Notes: a model not told the origin generated them from the sequence alone. A DNA stretch of 64,000 nt from Saccharopolyspora spinosa NRRL 18395 (GCF_000194155.1 NZ_GL877878.1:1895654-1959653), one strand, 5' to 3'. Positions 47,489 to 55,599 are shown, numbered from the stretch's first letter. Program-made: numbers and translations.

Positions 47489-48322
47489 TCACTCCCCCAG
47501 CGAGGCCCAAGGAGGCAGGCTCGGCGCGGCCTGCCGGCCTTCCTCGCAGTGAGCCCGGAAGTCGCACCACGAGCAGTGCCGCCCTGTGCTCGTCGGGAAC
47601 GTCGCCTGCGGGTCGGCCCCAAGGTCGAACGCGTCCGTCGCGGCCTGGAGCTCCCCGGCGAGCTGCTCGGCGCGATCCTGCAGCTGCGCAAGCGATTTCG
47701 CGGTGTGGTCCCAACCCGCGACCGTCCCGGTCGGCAGGTGGTGCAGCTCGACCCGACGACACGGCCGGCGCAGGTTCTTGCGCACTGCCAACGCGTACAG
47801 CCCAAGCGCCAGGGACTGCCGCGCATCGTCCACGCGCAGCCCGTGCCGCCCGGTCTTGTAATCGACGACGACGAGTTCGCCGTGCCGTTCGTCGATCCGG
47901 TCCACCCGCCCTTCGGCGATGATCGATCCCATCGGCGCCGACACCCACCGCTCGACGGCGAGCGGCACGACGTCGGGCGCCAACTGCTCGACGTAGGAGC
48001 CCACCCACTCCTGCGCCCGACGCCGGTAGTCACCGGCCTGCTCCGGGCTGGCGAAACCGTCGGCCTTCCAGTACTCCCGCACCAACGCGGCAGCGCGTTC
48101 CGGGCTGCGCTGATCGGCTCGCAACTCGAAGTACGCGCGCAGCGCGTTGTGCACCACGGCGCCCAGGGTGGCGTTCGCCCAGGCACCACCGCGCGTCGGT
48201 GCGGGCCGGTCCAGGTACGTCATGCGGTACTTCCGGGGGCACTGGGCCCAGGTCGCGAGTCTGGCCGGAGTGACCCGCACCAGTTTGCTGGGAATACCTT
48301 CTAGACCGAGCTGCCCCTGCAC
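47489..48322 (-). CDS. RecB/Cas4-like PD-(D/E)XK nuclease with predicted Fe-S cluster
   Basis: A 277-residue protein with the nuclease motif GRVDRIDERHGELVVVDYKTG (Asp, and EVK-like DYK) near residue 140 and four cysteines in the Cas4/AddB arrangement: one in AQCPRKYRMTY near residue 28 and three in HCSWCDFRAHCEEG near the end. It lacks a helicase domain. Standalone RecB-family exonucleases of this kind are common in actinobacteria, with a likely role in DNA repair; no CRISPR array is nearby. Its gene is coupled to the downstream membrane-protein gene. Confidence 0.9.
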   Translation of the reverse strand: MQGQLGLEGIPSKLVRVTPARLATWAQCPRKYRMTYLDRPAPTRGGAWANATLGAVVHNALRAYFELRADQRSPERAAALVREYWKADGFASPEQAGDYRRRAQEWVGSYVEQLAPDVVPLAVERWVSAPMGSIIAEGRVDRIDERHGELVVVDYKTGRHGLRVDDARQSLALGLYALAVRKNLRRPCRRVELHHLPTGTVAGWDHTAKSLAQLQDRAEQLAGELQAATDAFDLGADPQATFPTSTGRHCSWCDFRAHCEEGRQAAPSLPPWASLGE

Positions 48323-48368
48323 GCCCCTACAGTACGCAGTTTTCCCGTTCCCCAGATGATCCGCCCCG

Positions 48369-49241
48369 TCAGTTGATGACCTTGCTGCCGCTGCACCGCG
48401 CCACCAGGCGATCCAGCGAATCGGGAGGGGTGGTTTCCTGGCCGATCCGGATCGTCTTGTTGGTGCCGTGGTAGTCGCTGCTGCCGGTGGGGATCAGGTC
48501 CAGTTCCGCGGCCAGCCCGCGCAACCGCACCCGTGTCTCCGGGTCGTGGTCGGGGTGGTCGATCTCGATCCCGGCCAGCCCGTGCTCGGTGAGCTCGGCG
48601 ACGACGTCGGCGGTGACCACCGGGCCGCGTGCGGTCGCGAAGGGGTGCGCAAGCACGGTCGCACCGCCGGCCTCGGTGATCATGTCGATCGCACGGCGCA
48701 CGGGGGTGTCGGTGCGCGGCAGGTAGTAGCGACCGCTGCCACCGAGGTACTTGGCGAACGCCTCGTCGACGCTGACCACCGTGCCGGCGTTGACGAGCGC
48801 GCGAGCCAGGTGCGGACGGCCGCCGGGCGAGTCCGGCGGCAGTCCCGCCATGATCTCGTCCGGGTCGACCGGGAACCCGTCCGCGGCCATGTGCCGCGCC
48901 ATCTCGTAGAGCCGCTCCCGCCGCTCCGCGCGCAGCCGCGACTGCTCCTGCGCGAGGGCGGCGGAGTTCGGGTCGAAGAGGTACGCCAGCAGGTGCACGG
49001 TGATGTTCCGGCCGTTGCCGTCCGGGCACACGCAGGACAGCTCCGCGCCCGGCACCAGCCGGAACCGACCAGGCCCCGCGAGATCGCGCACGGCCTGCTC
49101 GGCCGCCGCCCATCCAGCGGTGGTGTCGTGATCGGTGATCGCTACCGCGTCCAAGCCAGCCGCGACGGCGGTCGCCACCAGCTCGGCTGGAGTGTCGGTC
49201 CCGTCGGACTCGGTGGAATGCGTGTGCAGGTCGATTCGCAC
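48369..49241 (-). CDS. PHP-domain phosphoesterase
   Basis: A 290-residue protein from GTG 49241 (VRIDLHTHSTESDGTDT). The metal-binding motifs of PHP proteins are present: DLHTHS, AITDHDTT, the Glu in LVPGAELSC, AHPFAT, and SSDYHGTN near the end. The family includes AMP/RNase-type YciV (RnaAM) enzymes that remove 5' nucleotides from RNA or hydrolyse pAp. The assignment to the YciV group is likely from length. It is upstream of the nuclease gene on the same strand. Confidence 0.9.
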   Translation of the reverse strand: MRIDLHTHSTESDGTDTPAELVATAVAAGLDAVAITDHDTTAGWAAAEQAVRDLAGPGRFRLVPGAELSCVCPDGNGRNITVHLLAYLFDPNSAALAQEQSRLRAERRERLYEMARHMAADGFPVDPDEIMAGLPPDSPGGRPHLARALVNAGTVVSVDEAFAKYLGGSGRYYLPRTDTPVRRAIDMITEAGGATVLAHPFATARGPVVTADVVAELTEHGLAGIEIDHPDHDPETRVRLRGLAAELDLIPTGSSDYHGTNKTIRIGQETTPPDSLDRLVARCSGSKVIN

Positions 49242-49335
49242 ACCCACCAGTGTGACCGATGGTCCGGAGCCAGGCCGAAGCAACACCCGACCAGCCAGCC
49301 CGGGTACGCCTGCAGACCCGGGCCGACCAGCCCGA

Positions 49336-49908
49336 TCAGAGCTTGGCGGCCTTCCTCTTACCCACCGCGGCGCGCCGCGCCTTGAGCATCGAGAAGCGGT
49401 CCTGCTGCTGCCCCTTCTTGTCCCCGAAGACGAGCGCCGAGATCGCATCCTCGACCTCGGTCGGGTTCGGCACGTACTCGATGCGGTTGAGCGCCTGGAT
49501 CTGTCCAGCCGACTCGACCACGAGCGTGCCGTACCCGAGGATGCGGCCCATCATCGTGCGGGCGAACGTCAGGTCCGTGACCTTGGTGATCGGCATCATC
49601 GCCACGTTGGTGGTGAAGATGCCGGAGGTGATCAGGAACCGCTTGTCGGTCACGACAACGCGTTCCACGTACCAGTCCAGGACCTGGTAGGCGAAGCGGA
49701 TCAGGATGATCAGCCCCGCGTACCAGAGGATGTTCTGGACCAGCCCACCGGCGCCCTGGGGCACCAGGTAGGACACCATCACCAGACCCACGAGCAAGCC
49801 GGTCGCCTCGAAGAGGTCCCACACCAGGGTCGCCCAGTGCCGCCGAACGCGGATCACCCGGCGTTCGGTGTCCAGCAGGTACTCATCGGGATCCCTCGGA
49901 GCGAACAA
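49336..49908 (-). CDS. PH (bPH2/DUF304) domain membrane protein
   Basis: A 190-residue protein starting MFAPRDPDEYLLDTERRVI. Two adjacent membrane segments (residues about 32-68) are followed by the PH fold (VERVVVTDKRFLITSGIFTT, MMPITKVTDLTF, GTLVVESAGQ). Family members are of unknown function; the C-terminus is basic. The small membrane-protein gene at 49935 lies upstream on the same strand. Confidence 0.9.
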   Translation of the reverse strand: MFAPRDPDEYLLDTERRVIRVRRHWATLVWDLFEATGLLVGLVMVSYLVPQGAGGLVQNILWYAGLIILIRFAYQVLDWYVERVVVTDKRFLITSGIFTTNVAMMPITKVTDLTFARTMMGRILGYGTLVVESAGQIQALNRIEYVPNPTEVEDAISALVFGDKKGQQQDRFSMLKARRAAVGKRKAAKL

Positions 49909-49934
49909 GGCACCCGCCTCCCGCGGCTCGCGCT

Positions 49935-50090
49935 TTACTGGAAGAGGTTCTGCATGAAGGTTATGACGGCCTCAGCTGCTCCCCGCAGACTCTCCAGGAT
50001 GCCGTTGATGACACCGCTGGCTTCCACTGGCGCGGAAAACAGGAAGAACAGGAGGAACGCAACCCCGGCCCACGTGAGGATTTTCTTCAT
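49935..50090 (-). CDS. Small membrane or secreted protein (51 residues)
   Basis: From ATG 50090 the product reads MKKILTWAGVAFLLFFLFSA then PVEASGVINGILES, with a charged start, one hydrophobic segment and a plausible signal-peptidase site after the segment, followed by an amphipathic C-terminal helix (EAVITFMQNLFQ). The function is unknown. It precedes the PH-domain gene by 26 bp. Confidence 0.7.
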   Translation of the reverse strand: MKKILTWAGVAFLLFFLFSAPVEASGVINGILESLRGAAEAVITFMQNLFQ

Positions 50091-50261
50091 GTTCACTGTG
50101 ACGCACCCCGTCCAAATGCCCTTGAGTAGCGCAGGCGCCTGCTGATCCGTTGTACCGCACTCCGCTGCTTTACGGCAGCTTTGTACCGCACTTGGGTCAG
50201 TCGTTTCCGGGCAGCCCCGGATCAACTACCCTCCGTGTCCGTGATCGTATCGGAGAATCCC

Positions 50262-50669
50262 GTGATCCGCTGCGTCGGTGCGATAATTTACGATCCCAGC
50301 GGCCGGTTGCTACTGGTCAAACGCGCACATGAACCCGGAAAGGGGAAGTGGTCCCTACCGGGTGGCCGGGTCGAGCCCGGCGAGACCGACCATTCGGCGG
50401 TACAACGCGAAGTCCGCGAAGAAACGGGACTCTCCGTCACCGTCGGCGCCCTCGTCGGCCGCGTCTTCCGCCCCGCACCGCTCGGCACGTACGAGATCCT
50501 GGATTACTCCTGTCGGAGTACTGAACAGAATCTTTCCGCTGGTGACGACGCTGCGGACGCAATCTGGGCCGATCATGCGACTTTCGCCACACTTGAGCGA
50601 GACGATGCGCTGACCGAGGGCCTGGTAGAGACCCTGCGCTCCTGGGATAGTTTACCCCGCAACGAGTGA
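50262..50669 (+). CDS. Nudix hydrolase
   Basis: A 135-residue protein; I chose GTG 50262 (VIRCVGAIIYDPSGRLLL) because CGGAG lies seven bases upstream. The Nudix box is complete: GGRVEPGETDHSAVQREVRE then ETGL. It belongs to the MutT-like/ADP-ribose-type small Nudix hydrolases, with an unknown nucleotide substrate. It appears to be monocistronic; a weak GATCGC hairpin (50668-50687) overlaps its stop. Confidence 0.9.
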   Translation: MIRCVGAIIYDPSGRLLLVKRAHEPGKGKWSLPGGRVEPGETDHSAVQREVREETGLSVTVGALVGRVFRPAPLGTYEILDYSCRSTEQNLSAGDDAADAIWADHATFATLERDDALTEGLVETLRSWDSLPRNE

Positions 50670-51136
50670 TCGCGAAAAAAGGCGATCGGGACAATCTGTC
50701 AAGACCCAGTCGACGGCTTGACCGCGGCCCGTTCGGATGCCCGGTCCGAGCCGAACGCGAATCCTGATTCGATTCGGCAGCAATCCGCGCAATTCGCCCA
50801 TTTCATACAGCATGTTCCGGTGGGTTGTGACGTCGAATGCGAGCCGTTGCCAACGATCCACTCAGACGGAGTATCGTGTCCGGTTGGCTGACTCAGAGAC
50901 CACCGCATCGGTGGATGACCTTCGGGAGGTGAGGGATCGTGGACAGCAGTGCCGATAGCGCGCTTCCGTGCAGTACCAACCGCATCCCCGCCGGAAGGGC
51001 CAACCGCTAGGCACCGCCCGCCAGGCCCGGCCGGGATGCGCGAGCAGCGAGCAAAGTCCGCTCAGCACGCCATCCGCGCGGCATTCACCCGGATCTTCCA
51101 CCCCGGGGTGCTGCGCCCAGGACCTTGGAGGTCGCC
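50670..51136. other. Intergenic region upstream of corA
   Basis: About 470 bp with no supported gene. Reading frames on both strands have poor composition and no Shine-Dalgarno. It presumably contains the corA promoter and leader; I could not find a clear riboswitch structure by eye. Confidence 0.55.
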
Positions 51137-52216
51137 GTGCCCAACCTGCCCTCGCTCGGCCTACGCAACCGGAACGGTCGCGGTCCACTACCAACCAACC
51201 GCACGCCCGCACCGGTTTCCGCGTACGTCGTCGACTGCGCCATCTATGTCGACGGGCACCGCGTCGAAGGCTCGTGGAACCACGCCGACGCCATCGAAGA
51301 GGTGCGGCGGCGCAGCTCCGGCTTCGTCTGGATCGGGCTGCACGAACCCACCGAGAAGCAGATCAACGGCATCGCCGACACCTTCGGCCTGCACGAGCTG
51401 GCCGTCGAGGACGCCGTGCACGCGCACCAGCGCCCGAAGCTGGAGCGCTACGACAACACGCTGTTCATGGTGCTGAAGACGGTCCGCTACACCGATACCG
51501 AGACGCGGTCGACGACCAGCGAGATCGTCGACACCGGCGAGCTGATGGTGTTCCTCGGGCGCGACTTCGTCATCACGGTGCGACACGGGAAGCACGCGGG
51601 GCTGGGAGATGTGCGCAGCCAGCTGGAGGCCGACCCGGAGCAGCTCGCGCTGGGACCGTCGGCGGTGCTGCACGGCGTCGCCGACCACGTGGTGGACACC
51701 TACCTGGAGGTCACCGAGGCCATCCAGGACGACATCGACGAGATCGAGGCCGAGGTCTTCGAGCCACGCACCAAGATCGACGCCGAGCAGATCTACCTGA
51801 TGAAGCGCGAGGTCATGGAGCTGCGGCGGGCGGTGCTGCCGCTGACCAAGCCGATGCAGCGGCTCGCCGAGGGCTACACGCCGATGGTGGCCGACGAGGT
51901 GCGGTCCTACTTCCGCAACGTCGAGGACCACCTGGCGAAGGTGTCCGAAATGGTCGGGTCCTTCGACGAGCTGCTGACCACCCTGGTGGACGCCACGCTC
52001 GCCAAGATCACGCTCCAGCAGAACACCGACATGCGCAAGATCTCGGCGTGGGTCGCGATCGTCTCGACGCCGACCATGATCGCCGGGATCTACGGCATGA
52101 ACTTCACGCACATGCCCGAGCTGGAGTGGACCTTCGGGTACCCGCTGGCCCTCATGGTGATGCTCGGCGCCTGCATCACCCTGTTCAAGATCTTCCGGCG
52201 GAACAAATGGCTGTGA
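51137..52216 (+). CDS. corA: CorA family Mg2+/Co2+ transporter
   Basis: A 359-residue protein; I chose GTG 51137 (VPNLPSLGLRNRNG) with GGAGG five bases upstream, although TTG 51125 is in frame. The N-terminal cytoplasmic funnel (LHELAVEDAVHAHQRPKLE) is followed by two C-terminal membrane segments joined by the signature YGMNF loop. It forms pentameric divalent-cation channels. The C-terminal basic tail (FRRNKWL) is normal. It is probably monocistronic or leads the short ORF at 52360. Confidence 0.95.
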   Translation: MPNLPSLGLRNRNGRGPLPTNRTPAPVSAYVVDCAIYVDGHRVEGSWNHADAIEEVRRRSSGFVWIGLHEPTEKQINGIADTFGLHELAVEDAVHAHQRPKLERYDNTLFMVLKTVRYTDTETRSTTSEIVDTGELMVFLGRDFVITVRHGKHAGLGDVRSQLEADPEQLALGPSAVLHGVADHVVDTYLEVTEAIQDDIDEIEAEVFEPRTKIDAEQIYLMKREVMELRRAVLPLTKPMQRLAEGYTPMVADEVRSYFRNVEDHLAKVSEMVGSFDELLTTLVDATLAKITLQQNTDMRKISAWVAIVSTPTMIAGIYGMNFTHMPELEWTFGYPLALMVMLGACITLFKIFRRNKWL

Positions 52217-52359
52217 TCGCACGTCGTAACGATTCCGGTGCCGCCGGCGATATGTCGTGCGGGGTTGCTTCGCACCCGGCCATCAGCCGGGTGCTGTTCC
52301 GCGTGTCATCGACGACCGCCCTTTCCCTTTGGGCGGCGCGAGTGTGCGAGGAGGTTGTC

Positions 52360-52551
52360 ATGCACCGTCTTCCGCAGCATCAGGGGCGGATCCGGCATCG
52401 GCTCCTCACCGGTCCGGACTTCCCACGGCGAAGTCCCGTGACGCGTCGGGAGATCGCCGAGCAGTTGTTCCGGCACACTGCGTGGGTGCAGCGAAAACCC
52501 GGCGCGATGTGGGACGCGGTTCCCGCCGCGCCGCGCGCCGTCGCGCGCTGA
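52360..52551 (+). CDS. Small basic hypothetical protein (63 residues)
   Basis: ATG 52360 has an excellent Shine-Dalgarno (GAGGAGG) at the right distance. The product opens MHRLPQHQGRIRHRLLTG and is rich in Arg and His, with one helical segment (VTRREIAEQLFRHTAW). I know no family. Its Shine-Dalgarno and the lack of competing genes are the main support. Confidence 0.5.
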   Translation: MHRLPQHQGRIRHRLLTGPDFPRRSPVTRREIAEQLFRHTAWVQRKPGAMWDAVPAAPRAVAR

Positions 52552-52580
52552 CGCCTGCTGGGAAGCACCGCGGGCCACGT

Positions 52581-52620
52581 CGTGAAAGCGAATCTCTTTT
52601 AGATCTTCGTTTCTTTCACG
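52581..52620 (+). other. Imperfect hairpin before the micro-protein gene
   Basis: CGTGAAAG (52581-52588) pairs with CTTTCACG (52613-52620), extended inward by CGAA/TTCG. It ends directly upstream of the Shine-Dalgarno of the ORF at 52636, so it may be a terminator for the preceding ORF or a leader structure. Confidence 0.5.
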
Positions 52621-52635
52621 TTGGGAGGCACCGCC

Positions 52636-52731
52636 ATGACTCGTTTGGCCGCCAACAAGCTCATCCTGCTCGTCGCGCTGATCATGGGGTGGATAGTCAC
52701 CCTGTTCGTGCTCATCGCGAACCAGATCTGA
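52636..52731 (+). CDS. Single-pass membrane micro-protein (31 residues)
   Basis: ATG 52636 to TGA 52731 with GGGAGG seven bases upstream. The product is MTRLAANKLI then a 17-residue hydrophobic stretch (LLVALIMGWIVTLFVLI) and ends ANQI. A short basic N-terminus followed by one membrane span is typical of regulatory micro-proteins in the membrane. No homologue is known to me. Confidence 0.65.
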   Translation: MTRLAANKLILLVALIMGWIVTLFVLIANQI

Positions 52732-52882
52732 CTCGGAACCCCGCCGTTTCCGAACCGTCCACTTCGGCTGAATCCGGTACGCCTGGCCGGTAACCGGTTC
52801 CGGCGACGCCGCCGGGTGTCGCCGCCGCGACGCCGTTACAAACTCCCCAGCCCATCGTCGCGATGCTGGGAAGTGATCACAG

Positions 52883-53362
52883 ATGTCGCTAGTCGAACGG
52901 ATGATGTTGTGCGGGATGGTCGTACCGCTCGCGCTGCTGTGCTCTGGGTCGCCGCTCCTGGCGGCCCAGAAGCCTTCGCCGGAGCAGCGGATATTCGAAC
53001 TGACCAATGCTGAACGCGCCCGTGCGGGATGCCCGGCGATGCGCCTCAACGGTGACCTGAGCGAGGCGGCGGCCAAGCACAGCGCGGACATGGCGCACCA
53101 GGACTTCTTCGGGCACAGCGGAACCGACGGTCGCACCCCCGCGGAACGCGCCCGATCTGCGGGATTCCCGAGCGACTACGTCGGCGAGAACATCGCTGCG
53201 GGCGGCGAAACCGCCGACGAAACGTTCCGCCAGTGGATGAAAGCGGAGCCGCACCGGGAAAACATCCTCGACTGCGCCTTCACCGACCTCGGCATCGGGC
53301 ACGCAGCCGCCCCGCACAGCCACTACCGCCACTACTGGACCCAGGAGCTCGGCCGCCCCTGA
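52883..53362 (+). CDS. Secreted CAP (SCP/PR-1-like) domain protein
   Basis: A 159-residue protein with a signal peptide (LALLCSGSPLLAAQ, cleaved near residue 28) and a CAP domain: IFELTNAERARAGC, HSADMAHQDFFGHSG, and GENIAAGGETADETF with W...H before LGIGHA. The tetrad His/Glu residues of CAP proteins are present (FFGHS, GENI, PHRENIL, HYWTQELG). Extracellular; the family's bacterial roles are varied. A strong hairpin follows. Confidence 0.9.
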   Translation: MSLVERMMLCGMVVPLALLCSGSPLLAAQKPSPEQRIFELTNAERARAGCPAMRLNGDLSEAAAKHSADMAHQDFFGHSGTDGRTPAERARSAGFPSDYVGENIAAGGETADETFRQWMKAEPHRENILDCAFTDLGIGHAAAPHSHYRHYWTQELGRP

Positions 53363-53375
53363 TCCATCCCCTTCG

Positions 53376-53431
53376 GGTGACGGGCGAACGGCACCTCCGA
53401 CCGACCACTTCAGGGCGGAGGTGCCCGTCAC
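53376..53431 (+). terminator. Terminator of the CAP gene
   Basis: GGCACCTCC (53390-53398) pairs with GGAGGTGCC (53417-53425), continued outward by GTGACGGGC/GCCCGTCAC with a three-base bulge. Confidence 0.75.
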
Positions 53432-53499
53432 TTCAAAACGTGCCGCCGTGCGCTGCGCAAACGCTTTTTGTGCTGGTGAGGGCTTTGCCCCTGCGTTTC

Positions 53500-53519
53500 T
53501 GCTACACGGCTGCTACACG
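53500..53519. repeat. Tandem TGCTACACG repeat at the island edge
   Basis: TGCTACACG occurs at 53500-53508 and 53511-53519 (11-bp period). It lies where housekeeping gene order ends and the accessory island begins, so it may be a remnant of an integration site; no integrase gene remains. Confidence 0.45.
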
Positions 53520-53546
53520 CAAGATCACTGGACGCCTGATTAGCGA

Positions 53547-53580
53547 GAACCCCCGGCGCAAGCGGGCGCGCCGGGGGTTC
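53547..53580. terminator. Strong GC-rich hairpin
   Basis: A perfect 13-bp stem (GAACCCCCGGCGC at 53547-53559, complement at 53568-53580) with an 8-nt loop, at the start of the accessory island. Confidence 0.7.
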
Positions 53581-53603
53581 AGCTGCGGAGGGTTCCGACG
53601 CGG

Positions 53604-54042
53604 ATGCCGACACTGGTCGATCAGGCGCGGAAGATCACGATGGCGGCCAGACTCGACATGAACGCTTGTGCCGAACCCACCACAGAAAGTGGCGGCAGTC
53701 GGCCCGGCAGGCGGATGTCAGCGAGAGCGACGAGGCTGCCCTGCAAGCCTCGCAGTCGATCTGGAGTTGACGCGCGCAGAGCTGAGGCGGACTCGGGAAG
53801 AACGAGACCGGCTACGAGCGAAGGTTCAGCGCGGGCTGGGGCAGCAAGCTGCCCAGGCCGGCAACGTCGAGTTGGAGAAGCGCATCCGAGAGCTTGGTGA
53901 CGAACTGCAACAGTGCAACGCCGCGCTCGCCAAGGCGTAGTCAGAGCGGGGCGAACTCCAGGGGAAATTGAGCGAGGCGGAGGGTACCGTAGCCGCGCTC
54001 AGGAGGTCGTTGAAGCAGATGGTGCCGGACCAGCGCATCTGA
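53604..54042 (+). pseudogene. Decayed coiled-coil gene resembling DUF6262 integrase partners
   Basis: A fragment starting LVDQARKITMAARLDMNA near 53607 is in one frame; a second frame from about 53758 gives a long coiled coil (LELTRAELRRTREERDRLRA, then KRIRELGDELQQCNAAL) that hits a TAG at 53938. Past the stop, in the same frame, it continues as SERGELQGKLSEAEG and LRRSLKQMV to a TGA at 54040. The pattern resembles DUF6262 proteins that accompany tyrosine integrases. At least one frameshift and one nonsense codon make it a pseudogene, unless the amber is read through. Confidence 0.65.
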
Positions 54043-54077
54043 ACCGCCGCTGGCTGCGGCGGGGAGGACCGCGGCGG

Positions 54078-54428
54078 TCAGACTCGGAACGCGCTGCGGG
54101 GGCCGGTGCGGTGGATCCGCTGGCCGTGTATGGCTCGCCCGCCCAGTACGTCGAGGATGGGGGTGATGGCGTGTTCGGGGTCGATGTCAGCCCGGCAGGT
54201 GAACACGTCGAGGTGGGCGAGTTGGTGTTCGGGCCAGGTGGACACGGTCAGGTGGGACTCAGCGAGGACGAGCACGCAGGTAGTGCCGTGGGGTTGGAAG
54301 AGGACCGGGAGTTCACCGAGGACGGTGCAGCCGAGCTGGCTGGCAGTAGCGCGCATAGCGTCCAGCAGCGGGCCGGTATCGGGAGCGGGCATGTTGCAAC
54401 CGGTGATGTCGTAAACGGCGTGGATCAC
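54078..54428 (-). CDS. SpeD-fold (AdoMet-decarboxylase-like) pyruvoyl-dependent decarboxylase
   Basis: A 116-residue protein from GTG 54428, with GGAGG five bases upstream (a longer in-frame start at 54512 overlaps the neighbour and is less likely). It has the SpeD processing site: LAESHLTVSTWPEHQ, where Ser58 would become the pyruvoyl group, followed by LDVFTC (Cys78). Aligned with Thermotoga SpeD, the catalytic His68 is Ser here (Ser63). SpeD enzymes decarboxylate SAM for spermidine synthesis, but no spermidine synthase is nearby, and SpeD relatives acting on other amino acids have been reported. Substrate is therefore open. It is the last gene of a five-gene operon, 16 nt after the preceding stop. 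Confidence 0.85.
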   Translation of the reverse strand: MIHAVYDITGCNMPAPDTGPLLDAMRATASQLGCTVLGELPVLFQPHGTTCVLVLAESHLTVSTWPEHQLAHLDVFTCRADIDPEHAITPILDVLGGRAIHGQRIHRTGPRSAFRV

Positions 54429-54444
54429 GTCAACCTCCAGCCAG

Positions 54445-55599
54445 TCAGGCAATGCTTGCGTTCGGGGTCCGATTTCGCAGGTGGGAGCGGATGAGGTCGG
54501 CGAGGTAGTCAACGGTGTAGGTGCGGTGCAGTCGGCGTGGCTCGGCTGCCCAGCGTGTGACTTCTAACCAGAGGGCGTCCAGAACGTCGTCGCCGTGATC
54601 GTCGAGCAGCAGGTCGAGGTTGACAAACCCTTCGGGCAGGTCGGCGTACGCGGCGCCGTAGCGCACGTACAGGGTTTTGCTCAGCTTGCCCCCGGTGCGG
54701 TCGAGCACGAGCGGGGTGAAGATGCTGACCGGCCATTGACGCACCGGGACTTTGAGGTTTGCCAGTGCTGGGGCGAGAACGTGGGCGTACCAGCCTCCGC
54801 CCCAGTCGGCGCCGTCGATGGAGACCGAGCAGGCGTCGTAGAGGTGGCGTTCGGCGGCGAGCAGGTATGTCTTCTGGATGGAGCGGACGGGTGTGTTGGC
54901 GTCGTACCAGCCTCCGGTGCCGGTGACATCGATCGTTTCGCGATATCCGCCGTGTAGCGGGCAGACGGAGTCCAGGTGGACTTGGCCTTCACCTGGGGTG
55001 ATGGTCAGGTGGCGGGCGGATTTCTCCATCAGCCGGCATTCGGGGCAGCGGGACCGGATGCGGACGATGCCATCGGTGGGGGAAACGATCGGCCGGAAGT
55101 CGTCGAGCCGGGAGGCGATGGCGTGCAGGCATTCCCGGACGGGCCTCAGTCCTTGGTAGACCGAGTACGGCCGGAACTCATACCGGATGTGGGAGCGTGC
55201 CGCGGCCCAGTCCAGCAGCCGTTGGAAGCCGGAGACACGCTCGACTCGGTCGAGGTGGCCAGAGTCGATGAGATCGCCGACGGTACGGGTGTAAGTCTCG
55301 CCGTCGATGTCCACCGTTTCGCCGGGGGCGTTTTCCAAGGCGTCGAAGATGACGGTGGCCGGAAGGTTCAGTTGCTCGGCGGCGTGGGCGGTGATGGCGA
55401 AGACGGTGAGCACTGTGACGACGGTGCCCAGGTGAGGTGTGCCGTTGAGCTGGGCCGCGGTGGTGACCCGTAGCCGCTGCCGCCCGCGGGCGGCAGAACG
55501 CAGCAGGTCGGTGTTGTCACGGGTGAGGTGCGCGATCCCCACCGGAGCAAAAATCAGTTCGTTGGGTGTCGGCTGGTTAGTGGTGCTGATCGCGGGCAT
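54445..55599 (-). CDS. Class I lysyl-tRNA-synthetase-like protein without anticodon-binding domain
   Basis: A 384-residue protein from ATG 55599, with GGAAGGAAG upstream. The class I aminoacyl-tRNA synthetase signatures are HLGT (56-59, for HIGH) and KLSKT (305-309, for KMSKS). Between them are a zinc-binding CPEC (185-188) and CPLH (213-216), and SIDGADWGGGWYAHVL, which parallels the GKDH/GGSYD region of class I LysRS. Full LysRS-I is about 520 residues; the C-terminal helical anticodon cage is missing. It may make an aminoacyl-adenylate for another use. It overlaps the upstream methyltransferase gene by 46 bp. Confidence 0.8.
   Translation of the reverse strand: MPAISTTNQPTPNELIFAPVGIAHLTRDNTDLLRSAARGRQRLRVTTAAQLNGTPHLGTVVTVLTVFAITAHAAEQLNLPATVIFDALENAPGETVDIDGETYTRTVGDLIDSGHLDRVERVSGFQRLLDWAAARSHIRYEFRPYSVYQGLRPVRECLHAIASRLDDFRPIVSPTDGIVRIRSRCPECRLMEKSARHLTITPGEGQVHLDSVCPLHGGYRETIDVTGTGGWYDANTPVRSIQKTYLLAAERHLYDACSVSIDGADWGGGWYAHVLAPALANLKVPVRQWPVSIFTPLVLDRTGGKLSKTLYVRYGAAYADLPEGFVNLDLLLDDHGDDVLDALWLEVTRWAAEPRRLHRTYTVDYLADLIRSHLRNRTPNASIA

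Noticed and set aside
50652..50908. Short overlapping frames on both strands near 50.8 kb
   Set aside because: No Shine-Dalgarno, no family similarity and unsuitable composition; treated as intergenic.
53480..53600. Possible tRNA-type integration site at the island edge
   Set aside because: I could not fold a cloverleaf or find an anticodon arm; the sequence is a tandem repeat plus a terminator hairpin.
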